In this document: positions 1 through 8,774 of the stretch, in pieces
Layout of the letters: each line of letters begins with the position of its first letter
Position numbering within the stretch: position 1 is the stretch's first letter
DNA from: Leptospira paudalimensis
GTDB lineage: Bacteria > Spirochaetota > Leptospiria > Leptospirales > Leptospiraceae
Direction of reading: 5' to 3'
Assembly: GCF_026151345.1 (NCBI RefSeq)
Contig: NZ_JAMQPR010000002.1
Location: 1-64,000, forward strand
Length of the DNA: 64,000 nt
Program-made: the position numbers and the translations under genes
The notes under the pieces: model-generated
Databases searched by the model: none
Told to the model about the DNA's origin: nothing
What the model saw: only the letters and a program-made list of their open reading frames with translations

Positions 1-2
1 AA

Positions 3-491
3 AACCGACTCGAAGGAGGGAAGTCTTCTTTCCAAAGGAGTTTGTTACTCATCCTTGCCATCACTTTGCATAATATCCCAGAGGGACTTGCGGTAGGTGT
101 CGCCTTTGGTGCCTTAGGTGATGGGTTTACTTACGAGGCTCTTATGGCGGCAGTGGTGGTTGCCTTTGGGATTGGGATCCAAAATATCCCAGAAGGGGCT
201 GCGGTTTCCATTCCATTGTTACGTGAAGGGTATAGTGCTAAAAAAAGTTTTTGGTATGGACAACTTTCTGGATTCGTGGAACCCATTGGAGGGCTTCTTG
301 GTGCGGCCCTAGTGTTTTATGTAGCTAGTATCCTTCCGTTTGCACTTTCCTTTGCGGCAGGTGCGATGATCTTTGTAGTGGTGGAGGAATTGATTCCAGA
401 ATCACATACGGGGAAAGAAACCGAAATGTCTACTCTCGGTGCGATGTTTGGATTTGTGCTGATGATGGCATTGGATGTGGGTCTAGGGTGA
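3..491 (+). CDS. ZIP family metal transporter, GufA type (5' truncated by window)
   Basis: This is an inner-membrane divalent metal (Zn/Fe/Mn) transporter; only its C-terminal half lies in the window. The reading frame is open from base 3, so the gene starts upstream and a TTG at 42 is merely the first possible start inside the window. The visible part holds two signature helices: HNIPEG in one membrane segment and QNIPEG in the next. That H/Q pair is typical of the bacterial GufA branch of ZIP proteins, where other ZIPs carry a second His. Later helices include a conserved VEELIPE segment near the end. The downstream lipoprotein gene begins close after the stop. The family is clear; the metal cannot be told from sequence. 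Confidence 0.9.
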   Translation, partial: NRLEGGKSSFQRSLLLILAITLHNIPEGLAVGVAFGALGDGFTYEALMAAVVVAFGIGIQNIPEGAAVSIPLLREGYSAKKSFWYGQLSGFVEPIGGLLGAALVFYVASILPFALSFAAGAMIFVVVEELIPESHTGKETEMSTLGAMFGFVLMMALDVGLG

Positions 492-505
492 AAGTAATCA
501 TACAT

Positions 506-1102
506 ATGTTAAATGAAAATCAAATTACGAGTGTACTTATTTTCTTTTTGTTTATTTCCTGTGCGATTGACATCAAACAGGTTCCACAACCTAGAGAAGC
601 AGAAAATACTATTTATCCTTTTATAAACCAAGAAGTTTATATCGGTAAATTTGAAGTTTACACTTCTGATAGTGTCAATTTTACAAAGGCTTGGAAATAT
701 ACTTTCAAATCCATTCTAAAAAACAATCGAGTTAGTAATCAAGTCTTAGATGTCTCAAAAGATCGAAATTCTAAAGAGGAGGTGGACAAGTATCTGATCG
801 ATATTGAGGTGTATCCTAATTTCGAATCAAATTTTATCATGTGGAAAACTTGGCCAGCATTTTGGCCTTTTACTGGCTACTGGCCATTGCAAGTACGCAA
901 TCATCATTATGAGGTAAAACTCTTATGTAAAATTTCCGTTAATGGTGTTCCACGCACAAGTATTGAAATCATAGAAAATGCCAAAAAAACAATAGAAATT
1001 TATGGGTTTTATCGCACTAGCGAAATCGAATCCATGATTGAAGTTGCCAATTTGAAGGTATTAGATCGATGCGCAAAAGAAATCATAAATCATTTACAAT
1101 AA
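506..1102 (+). CDS. Putative lipoprotein, unknown function
   Basis: Predicted lipoprotein of about 198 residues and no family I recognise. The N-terminus has a short hydrophobic stretch ending in FISC, a spirochaete-type lipobox, so the mature protein would start at that Cys. An in-frame GTG at 488 overlaps the stop of the transporter by four bases and could be the start, but ATG 506 gives a signal peptide of normal length. The mature part is rich in aromatic residues (a WPAFWPFTGYWP segment) and ends with a stretch containing VLDRCAKEI. The 3' end overlaps the next lipoprotein gene by about 34 bases, which suggests co-transcription. It is likely anchored in the inner or outer membrane facing the periplasm. 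Confidence 0.7.
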   Translation: MLNENQITSVLIFFLFISCAIDIKQVPQPREAENTIYPFINQEVYIGKFEVYTSDSVNFTKAWKYTFKSILKNNRVSNQVLDVSKDRNSKEEVDKYLIDIEVYPNFESNFIMWKTWPAFWPFTGYWPLQVRNHHYEVKLLCKISVNGVPRTSIEIIENAKKTIEIYGFYRTSEIESMIEVANLKVLDRCAKEIINHLQ

Positions 1103-1386
1103 ATTTACTTTTGTTATTCGGAGCTTGTATTTCCATACCAGAGACTCCAAAAATTGACAAAGAAGAATGTGTTGCCCAGTATTTTCATGCGAAACGTCAA
1201 ATGCGAGAAATTCAAATTCAAAATAGAAATCTTACTACAGCAATTTCTGCTTTATCCTTTGGTGTCGGGTTTTGGACAGGACCAATTGGATTCACTCCAA
1301 TGTTAGTATTACCGTACACTCAATATAAAAATAAAAAAGCAGCAGACTTGATTCAAAGTGAATATGAATCCAATTATTGCAATTGA
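1069..1386 (+). CDS. Small putative lipoprotein with a glycine-rich hydrophobic segment
   Basis: A 105-residue protein whose start lies inside the end of the previous lipoprotein gene. The signal peptide ends in LFGAC, so Cys19 is the likely lipidation site. After a charged, probably helical part (residues about 30-60) comes a hydrophobic segment rich in Gly and Pro (GVGFWTGPIGFTPMLVLP), then a charged tail with a second Cys near the end. The topology resembles small Leptospira lipoproteins with an SH3 or hydrophobic tail, but I recognise no family. The 3' end overlaps a degraded reading frame, and no intact partner follows directly. Confidence 0.6.
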   Translation: MRKRNHKSFTINLLLLFGACISIPETPKIDKEECVAQYFHAKRQMREIQIQNRNLTTAISALSFGVGFWTGPIGFTPMLVLPYTQYKNKKAADLIQSEYESNYCN

Positions 1387-1669
1387 TGAAAACATTGCCC
1401 CTTGGGTGAAAATCAAAACCAAGAATGGTCTAGAAGGATATGTGTTTGGAATTTTTTTGAAAAAACCAAAAGAGTTTTGGAATTAAAATGGATTTGAAAC
1501 ACTAAATGTCCAAATGGAATCTAACAATGATGCAAAACAGCTTGATTGCCATTACCCTGTTCGCTCTCTCCCTCTTAACAAAAGAACTTCTTTTGCAATT
1601 TTAGATAACGCTTGTCAATATGAATGGAGTTTTTTACAATTGCCCTCTAACGACAGTTCTGTACTATGA
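1364..1669 (+). pseudogene. Remnant of an SH3-like domain protein with an in-frame TAA
   Basis: One frame runs from ATG 1364 to TGA 1669 and is broken only by a TAA at 1484-1486. The part before the stop encodes PWVKIKTKNGLEGYVFG, which matches the core of bacterial SH3 domains (WVKVKT-dG-eGWV). After the stop the same frame gives a further 60 residues containing two Cys. The 5' part expected of an SH3 lipoprotein (signal peptide and first strands) is absent, because the upstream bases belong to the neighbouring intact lipoprotein. I read this as a 5'-truncated pseudogene with one nonsense mutation. Readthrough is possible but less likely. Confidence 0.6.
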
Positions 1670-1687
1670 ATCGTGATTGAGAGTTTT

Positions 1688-2074
1688 ATGAAATCTAAAA
1701 TTATTTTGAGCCTTCTATTCCTACTCCTGCAATGTGCCAATACTTCGTATTACCAAACTTGGGGAAAACAAAAAGTCCGATTGAATGGGTTTACCAAAGA
1801 AGAAGGGTACCAAAAAATCCAGTCCTTCAATTTCACCTACACACGAGTGTATCTATTTTGGGGTCTGTCCAATGTGAGAGACCAAACTTTGGATGAATTT
1901 TTCTCTGAACTCTATTTAAAGTATCCCAATGCCCATATTGGAGATTTAAAAATCACAGAGGAATATGAGTTTATGGATGGGATTTACGATTTGATTACTG
2001 TCGGAATTGTTAGGCCTTATTCAGTCCACATTCGTGGAAATCTTTATGCGACAAACAAAGGTGGCAACCAATGA
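1688..2074 (+). CDS. Putative lipoprotein, first of a tandem paralogous pair
   Basis: Predicted lipoprotein of 128 residues. A GTG at 1673 is in frame, but ATG 1688 follows a GAG-rich ribosome-site stretch and gives a compact signal peptide ending LLLQC, with Cys17 as the lipidation site. The mature part includes a VYLFWGL segment, an acidic DEFFSEL helix and a C-terminal beta-rich part. The arrangement (Tyr-Leu-Phe, then about ten residues, then Asp-Glu-Phe/Ile-Phe, then PNA) recurs in the next gene, so the two look like diverged tandem duplicates. It overlaps the next gene by ATGA (2071-2074), so they are almost certainly translated together. It faintly recalls the TRL/Bor small lipoproteins, but that is only an impression. 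Confidence 0.65.
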   Translation: MKSKIILSLLFLLLQCANTSYYQTWGKQKVRLNGFTKEEGYQKIQSFNFTYTRVYLFWGLSNVRDQTLDEFFSELYLKYPNAHIGDLKITEEYEFMDGIYDLITVGIVRPYSVHIRGNLYATNKGGNQ

Positions 2075-2475
2075 AGTTTTCTTTTCACAAAATCGCACTT
2101 TATTTAGTGCTTTGTTTTTCTATTTTCATGACGGGTTGTGCAACTTACCGGTATGAACTAACAGATACCAAAATCCCTGTTAGTTTTTCCAATGAGCTCG
2201 AACCAAACGAAAAGTACCGTCCCTTCCACATCGAAGTAAAACTATCCTGGTATTTGTTTGATACACAAGCCATCGACACACTCCAGTTAGATGAAATATT
2301 CCGAGAAGAACTCCCAAATGCCAAAAAAATTGTAAACCTTCGGATAGAGTCAAAAGAAAATGTTGCTGACTCAGTGATCCGAACACTCACTACAGGTGCA
2401 CAAGTTTTGTTTGCTTCTAACCGTGCTTTGTACTCTCGCCGAACAATCATTATAGAAGGTTTGGTTGTGGAATAG
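2071..2475 (+). CDS. Putative lipoprotein, second of a tandem paralogous pair
   Basis: A 134-residue lipoprotein whose ATG overlaps the previous stop codon (ATGA). The signal peptide ends in MTGC, a canonical lipobox, with Cys22 lipidated in the mature form. The central segment with YLFDTQAID followed by LDEIFREELPNAKKI matches the neighbour's YLFWGL, LDEFFSEL, YPNA pattern, which supports duplication. The C-terminus is basic and beta-rich. No enzymatic motif is visible. It converges on the porin gene on the other strand, with 25 bases between the two stop codons. Confidence 0.7.
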   Translation: MKFSFHKIALYLVLCFSIFMTGCATYRYELTDTKIPVSFSNELEPNEKYRPFHIEVKLSWYLFDTQAIDTLQLDEIFREELPNAKKIVNLRIESKENVADSVIRTLTTGAQVLFASNRALYSRRTIIIEGLVVE

Positions 2476-2500
2476 GTTGGTTAAATGGGATTATTATTGT

Positions 2501-4237
2501 TTAAAACTGTGATGTTACCATAAGATATGCAAACTGTGCTGTTTTCGAAAATTGATTTGTATACACGTTAGCATTCACAGTTCGGTCATTCACTTTGCTT
2601 TGGATCGCATCTCCCGCAAAAATCATACTGTACCCACCTTCGATCAGAATGTTTTTATAAGGAAGATTGTATTTTACATCCACTTCACGAAAGAGTGACC
2701 TTCCGAGTAAGGACACTGGTCGATTGTTCCCAGTACCATTCTCTGTCAATACTTGGCTTACATCGTATTGGTTATTCGAAATGGATTCAGTACTCGCACC
2801 CGATTTTGCATTTCCAACTAAGTCATACCAACTATCTTGTAATTTGTGTTTTTCGATGGCAAAATAATCGATTCGAAATGTTCCATAAGATTCAGTGGCA
2901 TAACTTATATTAATCGATTTTGATTTCATATTCACCCAACTGACTTGGTCAGCCATTCCATAAAAAAAGTGGTTTGTGTGAAAAAGGTTTTGAAAAGATG
3001 CAATTGATCCATCTGTGCGATTTGGATCACCACTTCCTACATCATATGCGACTCCCATCCTTACTTTAGAAATCGTATAACCAATGTCAGCACCGAAGGC
3101 GAAGGTTTTATAACGTTCTTTTTCGCGGTATAAATTTTGTTGGTATGTTGTATTCGTGAGTGGGTCAACCAAATTCACATTGGTTTGGAAAAAGTCCCAT
3201 TTTGGATTAATATTCCTACCCGTAGTTCCTGTTTGGGTAGCGTATTCAAAGGAATAATCAATTGCTTGAAGTGCTTTTTTGCCTGGTTGTGTTTTGTTGG
3301 TAACTCGGATTCCATAAGTATGGAGTACATCCCATCGTCCCGCACGTGTGTTTGGATTCCCAACTTCTCCCGTGGTTAGGACAAGGGAATTGTTTGTGCG
3401 AAGGTATTCTTTTTGTAATCCCAAATAATACAAATCAATATGCAAATAATCAGATGGTTTGAGTGTATTATAAAATCCTGTGAAGTATGAATCACCTAAC
3501 TCTTGTCTTTGTGCATCAATTTTTGGTGAACATACTTTTGTGCCGTTATAGGGACAATCAAGGTAAGTATTGTACTGAGATTTGACTCCAAAATTGGTTG
3601 TATTACCTGCAATATCCGAATGGCGTTCGCTTACCGAAGTGACAAAAAGATGTGAGGAAAATAATTTGTCTTCCCATTTGAAACGAAGTCCATCAAAACT
3701 CCTTCCTACATTTGTCCAATCAAGGGAACCCACCAATCGTTCATCACCATAACGCAAAATTTGACGACCAGCTAGTACATGTAAGGGGAGGCCAAAATTA
3801 TTTTTACTCTCTATATATGCTTCTCTCACATCTGTACTTTGTCTTGTCCCATCATTGGCAGTAGCGATTCCCGTTAATGATCCTTTTTCTGCCCCCCATA
3901 ACCGGCTATCTTGGAACGTGACTTTGGCAACGATATCTTTCGTGAATTCTTTTTGGATAAAGAACTGTATCTTCTGTCCTGTAAAATCGACATTGTCATT
4001 TGTATTCCGATTAAAATCGAAATTATACTTCATCTCTGGTCGAAAACGAACAAAAGCACCAGCGCTAAAACCATCTGACCAAGTGGGAGGAGGGTTTGGT
4101 TTTGGTTCTTGGATGGGTTCCCGAGAGGGACTTGGAATGTTTGGACTTGTAACATTCGGCTCTGTATTGGTAGTTTGAGCAGAGACTGGATAACCAGTCG
4201 CCAAAAGCATCACAAATAAAATGAAGTATCTTCGCAT
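2501..4237 (-). CDS. Alginate-export-type outer-membrane porin
   Basis: A 578-residue outer-membrane beta-barrel of the alginate_exp (AlgE-like) type. Residues 1-20 are a cleavable signal peptide ending near VSAQ. They are followed by a Pro/Thr/Asn-rich linker (about 21-52) and then alternating beta strands to a C-terminal Phe (VTSQF), the usual barrel-end signal. The N-terminal barrel part shows the family pattern: a substrate-lining strand with QDSRLWG, an REAYIE strand, a GRQILRYGDERLVGSLDW block and an RSFDGLRFKW strand. The natural substrate is unknown; the family name should not be read as proof of alginate transport. It is monocistronic, with an AT-rich upstream region. Confidence 0.8.
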   Translation of the reverse strand: MRRYFILFVMLLATGYPVSAQTTNTEPNVTSPNIPSPSREPIQEPKPNPPPTWSDGFSAGAFVRFRPEMKYNFDFNRNTNDNVDFTGQKIQFFIQKEFTKDIVAKVTFQDSRLWGAEKGSLTGIATANDGTRQSTDVREAYIESKNNFGLPLHVLAGRQILRYGDERLVGSLDWTNVGRSFDGLRFKWEDKLFSSHLFVTSVSERHSDIAGNTTNFGVKSQYNTYLDCPYNGTKVCSPKIDAQRQELGDSYFTGFYNTLKPSDYLHIDLYYLGLQKEYLRTNNSLVLTTGEVGNPNTRAGRWDVLHTYGIRVTNKTQPGKKALQAIDYSFEYATQTGTTGRNINPKWDFFQTNVNLVDPLTNTTYQQNLYREKERYKTFAFGADIGYTISKVRMGVAYDVGSGDPNRTDGSIASFQNLFHTNHFFYGMADQVSWVNMKSKSINISYATESYGTFRIDYFAIEKHKLQDSWYDLVGNAKSGASTESISNNQYDVSQVLTENGTGNNRPVSLLGRSLFREVDVKYNLPYKNILIEGGYSMIFAGDAIQSKVNDRTVNANVYTNQFSKTAQFAYLMVTSQF

Positions 4238-4467
4238 GAGTTATTATCAAAAGACCACAAGGGTCTTCTCCTATGCGAATAGCGAATGCAAGAATCGTAC
4301 AGACTGGAGGGGAAAAGTTTAAAAATTCTGATATTCTCATAAAGCATGGACAATATGTACATTTATTTTTAATCTTTTGTTTAGTTCATAAAAAAGTACT
4401 CAAACAATCATTCCTTTCGTTCATCAATATGTTCTAAATTAATAAATAATGTGTAAATCTTGTACGA

Positions 4468-5055
4468 ATTGTAACCTTTGGAAATGAGTTAATCATCGGA
4501 TGGTTTGGCATCACAAATGAAGGCCAAGAAGTAGGTAAAATCTAAAACAGAGGAAAACCTGCCAGTCCTAACAATTTTTAATCAGATGATCCAGGAAGTG
4601 AGTTCAGTTTTGTGCCAATACAAATGTTGTATGAATACTCATCCACGAGGGAACTCGGACTCCTATCCTTGAAAGGGGAAACTGAGAAAAAGCCTTCGAA
4701 TGCAATCAATGTCTAAAACAAAACGCTCTCTTTTTTGGTCTCAAGGTTACCAATCCTAAGAAAATCTTTTACGGATATTATTGACAAACACAAGGGAATC
4801 AAATAAAAATTGCGAAACGGTAAGTTCGTCAATTCAGGAATGTACTTGGATGCACCACCTGCACCAGTCAAAAAGGATGCAAATGGTGATGTGATAGCTC
4901 CTTCACATGGCCATCGGGTGAATATTGTAGGGTACGACGATGCGAGAGGAGAATGGATTGTGAATGATTCCAACAAAGAAGAAGAGCTCACTCGTTATCC
5001 ATATGAAGCCTTCGAACTGGGGAATCGATGGTCTACGGTATTAGAGAAAAAATAA
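4468..5055 (+). pseudogene. Decayed C39-like peptidase gene with four in-frame TAA codons
   Basis: A single frame can be read from about 4468 to the TAA at 5053-5055, interrupted only by TAA at 4543, 4579, 4714 and 4804. The last open piece (from 4810) is convincing protein: GMYLDAPPAPV followed by SHGHRVNIVGYDD and GEWIVNDSN. This is the catalytic-His half of a C39-like (papain-fold) cysteine peptidase. The Cys half is not recognisable upstream, so the 5' end is lost or scrambled. No frameshift is needed to join the pieces, which is unusual for an old pseudogene. The TTG at 4810 might still serve as a start, but the product would lack the nucleophile. Confidence 0.55.
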
Positions 5056-5061
5056 AATTAA

Positions 5062-5939
5062 ATGAAAGTATTAGTATTTTTGTTAATTATCTCTACTTCA
5101 ATATTTGCAGAAGAGAAACTAGAATTAAGTGAATTAATAAAGATAGTAGAGAAAACTAATAAAAGTTTTATTAATACGATTATCGCATCCGATAGGGACG
5201 AGCTTCTAAAGTCTGTAAACTATTATACTAAAGAAGGAGATTTTAAGAAATTGCTCAAAGAACCAGATCGTTTAGAATCGATCGATAAATGGGGCGATCG
5301 TCGTCGTTGGTTTGTGAGCAAATGGCAGGGAAAAGAACCAGCCATCTATGTTTCTGCCTCGTAAAACGGAAACTATGATTTGGAACACAATCGACAGTCA
5401 AAGGATTTAAAAGACGACTATCTCTTCTATTTTAAAAACTATTGCGAATTCGATGGAACGATCGATGCACGTTATGCGAGAATCAAAAAAATGAGGCTCA
5501 CGTATTACGATGCTGCTTATACAGCAGTTAATAACATGATGAATATCAAATTTGTGGGCAAATTTAAGAAAATCATCAGCTAAGACATTGAAGTAAAAGA
5601 AGATGAAAAAATCATCAATGCCATGCAGTCGTTTCAACCAGTGAAGTCTACGACGTGGTATGGCAATATCTTTGCCATACAATTGAAAGTATTGGAAGTG
5701 TATCCTGGCGAACCAAATATGCCGTTATGCACTTCAGACTACTATATGGGGTATAAAGGTTGGGGGAGTTACGAAAAAGTACTCAGTGAAATCGATGAGC
5801 TTCCAGAATTAAAAGGGAAACGAAATCCGTATTAAGATTGATGGAAGACTGGTCTTAGCTACAGGCGAGAAGAGAAAAGGCAAATACCCAAATAAAGATT
5901 CTATGAAAAATAGCAGAAGGATCCACTTACGAGGATTAG
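5062..5939 (+). pseudogene. Broken gene for a secreted protein (two in-frame TAA, then frameshifts)
   Basis: The 5' end looks intact: ATG, then a signal peptide (VLVFLLIISTSIFA) and a charged mature region. The frame is stopped by TAA at 5362-5364, reopens in the same frame, is stopped again by TAA at 5581-5583, and continues to 5835. There, in the run AAAAGGGAAA, a frameshift moves the coding signal to another frame (continuing EIRIKIDGRLVLATGEKRKG). A second shift near 5917 would restore a plausible end at TAG 5937-5939. The rebuilt product would be about 290 residues, periplasmic or secreted, with no family I recognise. It lies six bases after the peptidase remnant, so the two may once have formed an operon. 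Confidence 0.55.
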
Positions 5940-5979
5940 AACAGTTACATTAACAGTAACAATTCAGTCCATCGAAGTG

Positions 5980-7002
5980 TCACTCCCAACTCAAAACCAC
6001 TTTCCCAAAATGTTTCCCAGTTTGTAGGTATTCTAAGGCTTCCGGAACTTCTTTCCAACCGAACACTTTGTCCACAACAGGTTTCATTTGATTTTGTTCG
6101 ATGGCTCGGTTCATGTGAACAAAGTCACTGCGGCTTCCCACAATTACACCTTGTACTTTCACACCTTGCATGAGGATAGGATAGAGTGATAAACTCGACT
6201 CACCACCAGCAAGGACACCAATGAGGGCAATGGTCCCGTAAGGTTTCACACTCATCATCGATTTTTGCATGGTGCCAGCACCACCCACTTCAATGATCAG
6301 ATCAGCCCCTGCCATTTTGGTGTGTTTTCGGACATCCCGTTCCCAATTGGATTTTGTACTGTAATTGATGGTTTCATCAGCACCTAAGGTTTTGGCACGA
6401 GCCAATTTTTCATCACTAGAGGAAGTGATGATGACACGAGCTCGCATCATCTTGGCAAATTGTAGGGCAAATAAAGAAACACCACCCGTGCCAAGACAAA
6501 GGACGTCACTTCCAGGTTCAATCCCACCAAAATTCACTACCGCATTATAAGCAGTAAGGCCTGCACATCCAAGTGTGGCTGCTTCTTTATCTGTTAAGTG
6601 GCTCGGGGTAGCGACCAGTCCTTCTTCGGAAAATTTTCCATACTGCGCCAAACACCCGTCATTTGGTCCACCTAAGGTCGTACGCAAATTGTCCATATTA
6701 GGAGCTCCATCTAACCACTTTTGGGCAAAGATGGGAAGGACTCGGTCTCCTTTTTTCCAGAGTGTGACCTCAGATCCAACAGCTTCCACAACACCAGCCC
6801 CATCCGAACAAGGGATGAGTGGGAGTTTTTGCCTTGGGTTGTAAGTCCCAATCACCATTAAATAATCACGATAATTCAGTGAAGTCGCTGTTAGGCGAAC
6901 AAGTACTTCTTTAGGTGCAAGTGTTTCTGGTATTTCACGATCTGTTTCTTTTAAATTTTGGATTCCAAAATTGCCTTGGATCTCCCATACTTTGTTTCCC
7001 AT
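5980..7002 (-). CDS. Zinc-independent MDR oxidoreductase (quinone oxidoreductase-like)
   Basis: A cytosolic NAD(P)-dependent medium-chain dehydrogenase/reductase of 340 residues. The N-terminal GroES-like part holds [17 protein letters not shown] and GDRVLP. The Rossmann half carries [15 protein letters not shown] and an EVGGAGT loop. The zinc ligands of alcohol dehydrogenases (Cys at the catalytic site and the four-Cys structural loop) are absent, which points to the quinone-oxidoreductase or enoyl-reductase branch. An in-frame GTG lies at 7017, but ATG 7002 matches the family N-terminus better. The gene diverges from the SDR lipid cluster, about 90 bases away. The substrate cannot be told. 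Confidence 0.85.
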   Translation of the reverse strand: MGNKVWEIQGNFGIQNLKETDREIPETLAPKEVLVRLTATSLNYRDYLMVIGTYNPRQKLPLIPCSDGAGVVEAVGSEVTLWKKGDRVLPIFAQKWLDGAPNMDNLRTTLGGPNDGCLAQYGKFSEEGLVATPSHLTDKEAATLGCAGLTAYNAVVNFGGIEPGSDVLCLGTGGVSLFALQFAKMMRARVIITSSSDEKLARAKTLGADETINYSTKSNWERDVRKHTKMAGADLIIEVGGAGTMQKSMMSVKPYGTIALIGVLAGGESSLSLYPILMQGVKVQGVIVGSRSDFVHMNRAIEQNQMKPVVDKVFGWKEVPEALEYLQTGKHFGKVVLSWE

Positions 7003-7094
7003 TAAAACTCTAACCACCCGAATTGAAAATTCACTCGTCAGATACTCACCACAGGATTTCCTTTGTCGAGTGGGAATTGAACTGAAAGGGTAGT

Positions 7095-7904
7095 ATGAAA
7101 AAAGAATTTTGGAACGATACTGTCGTAGTGATCACTGGTGCATCCAGTGGAATTGGAAAGGCATTACTCGAAGAACTCGCTGTTTTCCCATGCCAATTGG
7201 TGCTTTTGGCAAGGCGTGCAGGAGACATCCCCGAACCAACGGCAAAACACAAAGACACAATCCTCCATAGGGTCACATGTGACTTATCCGATCCAAGTTC
7301 TGTGTTGGATGCCATTGATTGGATCTCGAAACGAATCGAACGTGTGGATGTCCTGTTTAATAACGCAGGCATCACAGCCCATGGTCGGTTTGATTCCCTT
7401 TCGATGGAAGTGTACCATAAGACCTTCGCTACCAATTTTTTTGGACCCGTACAATTCATTAAAGGTCTCCTTCCCTTGGTGACAAGAGCCAAAGGGAATA
7501 TTGTCACCACATCCACTGTTTCTGCTTTGTATGGAGTGCCTGGGCGCGCTGCATACTCTGCCTCCAAGTCTGCCTTACATGCGGCACTCGAATCCCTTCG
7601 CATCGAAAGCCTAAATTTGGGAATTGGTGTCTCACTCGTTTGTGTCCCTTATACAGACACGGCACTCCGCACTTCTGGTCTTGCTTCCGATGGGAAACTT
7701 CTCACCGAAGCTCCTGCTAAAGGCAAACGAAAGTCGGCAAAAGAAGTGGCCCATGTTCTCATGGAGGTTGCAAAGGACAAAGAAGCAAGGCTTGTTACGT
7801 TCAATTTGAGCGGTAAGTTTTTAGAATGGATGCGATTTTTCTCTCCCAAGTTTTTAGAAAAAATTCTCTATAAAAAACTCTACGACGACTTCAAAACACA
7901 TTGA
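7095..7904 (+). CDS. Short-chain dehydrogenase/reductase (SDR), classical type
   Basis: A 269-residue NAD(P)-dependent oxidoreductase. It has TGASSGIG (about residues 14-21) for the nucleotide, NNAG in the fourth strand (about 90), a catalytic Ser in STVSALYG and the YSASK pair (about 155-159). The C-terminus is extended and basic with a hydrophobic amphipathic tail, as in SDRs acting on membrane lipids. It is followed after 34 bases by a DUF1295 membrane protein and then by a cyclopropane-synthase-like methyltransferase. This order suggests a shared role in modifying fatty acyl chains or other lipids. An AAGGG ribosome site precedes the ATG. Confidence 0.88.
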   Translation: MKKEFWNDTVVVITGASSGIGKALLEELAVFPCQLVLLARRAGDIPEPTAKHKDTILHRVTCDLSDPSSVLDAIDWISKRIERVDVLFNNAGITAHGRFDSLSMEVYHKTFATNFFGPVQFIKGLLPLVTRAKGNIVTTSTVSALYGVPGRAAYSASKSALHAALESLRIESLNLGIGVSLVCVPYTDTALRTSGLASDGKLLTEAPAKGKRKSAKEVAHVLMEVAKDKEARLVTFNLSGKFLEWMRFFSPKFLEKILYKKLYDDFKTH

Positions 7905-7938
7905 ACTCCGTCTAAACCAAGGTAGAGGAAAAACCCAC

Positions 7939-8757
7939 TTGGACAATATTCTAATTCCGTATCTAACGGCTGTTATTTTTACTTTTTGTTTTATGACTCT
8001 CATGTGGTTTTGGGGAAAAACCCGAGACAATTACGCTGTCATTGATGTGGGTTGGGGTCTTGTGATTGCGGGTATCGCCACAGTCCTTTCTTATTTTGGA
8101 AAAGGGACTTTGGTTGCAAAATTAGTTGTCCTCATTCCTGTTTGGGTTTGGGCCATTCGGTTATCAGGTTTTCTCTACTTCACACGGATTCGCACAAACC
8201 ACCCAGAAGACAAACGTTATGCTGGGTTTCGAAAAGACTATGGTGACAAAGTCCATAGTAAAATGTTTACCAATGTTTTTTTATTACAAGGGGCTTTAGC
8301 ACTCCTTCTATCTTTTCCCTTTTACTTTGCCTCTCAGTGGAATTTGTATCCGAATGTGGGGCTCTTTGGTCCCAATGGAACGCTAATGGTTTGGATCGGT
8401 TGGGCACTCTTTATCTTGGGTGTGATTGGAGAGAGCGTAGCTGACAGAGACCTACACAAATTCCTTTCGGTTCAGGCAAACAAAGGTAAGGTGTGTAATC
8501 TTGGCCTTTGGAAGTATACAAGACACCCCAATTATTTTTTTGAATGGGTGATTTGGCTTGGGATTGGAGTGATTCCCATCCTTTCCACACCAGAAGCAAT
8601 GGCTTCTCTTTTCACTCCTGTATTTATGTTTGTGTTGTTACGATTTGTATCCGGTGTCCCATTTGCTGAAAAATATTCACTTCAGTCGAAAGGAGATTTA
8701 TTTCGTGAGTACATGCGCACCACAAACGCATTTTTCCCTTGGTTTCCAAAACAATAA
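7939..8757 (+). CDS. DUF1295 membrane protein (steroid 5-alpha-reductase-like)
   Basis: A polytopic membrane protein of 272 residues with about seven hydrophobic segments, belonging to the DUF1295/5-alpha-reductase C-terminal superfamily. Diagnostic features are WAIRLSGFL with YFTRI in the first half, and near the C-terminus GLWKYTRHPNYFFEWV, the NADPH-binding RHPNY box shared with isoprenylcysteine methyltransferases and sterol reductases. The start is TTG 7939 after an AGAGGA ribosome site; no ATG fits. It lies between an SDR and a CFA-synthase-like gene with short gaps, so the trio is probably one transcript. The likely role is reduction or isomerisation of a lipid double bond, which is inference from family and neighbours. 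Confidence 0.85.
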   Translation: MDNILIPYLTAVIFTFCFMTLMWFWGKTRDNYAVIDVGWGLVIAGIATVLSYFGKGTLVAKLVVLIPVWVWAIRLSGFLYFTRIRTNHPEDKRYAGFRKDYGDKVHSKMFTNVFLLQGALALLLSFPFYFASQWNLYPNVGLFGPNGTLMVWIGWALFILGVIGESVADRDLHKFLSVQANKGKVCNLGLWKYTRHPNYFFEWVIWLGIGVIPILSTPEAMASLFTPVFMFVLLRFVSGVPFAEKYSLQSKGDLFREYMRTTNAFFPWFPKQ

Positions 8758-8774
8758 ATAAAAAAGGATAAAAC

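Noticed and set aside
4713..4991. A minus-strand gene across the peptidase remnant
   Set aside because: Its product has no recognisable family, while the plus strand shows the clear HGHRVNIVGYDD and GEWIVNDS peptidase blocks.
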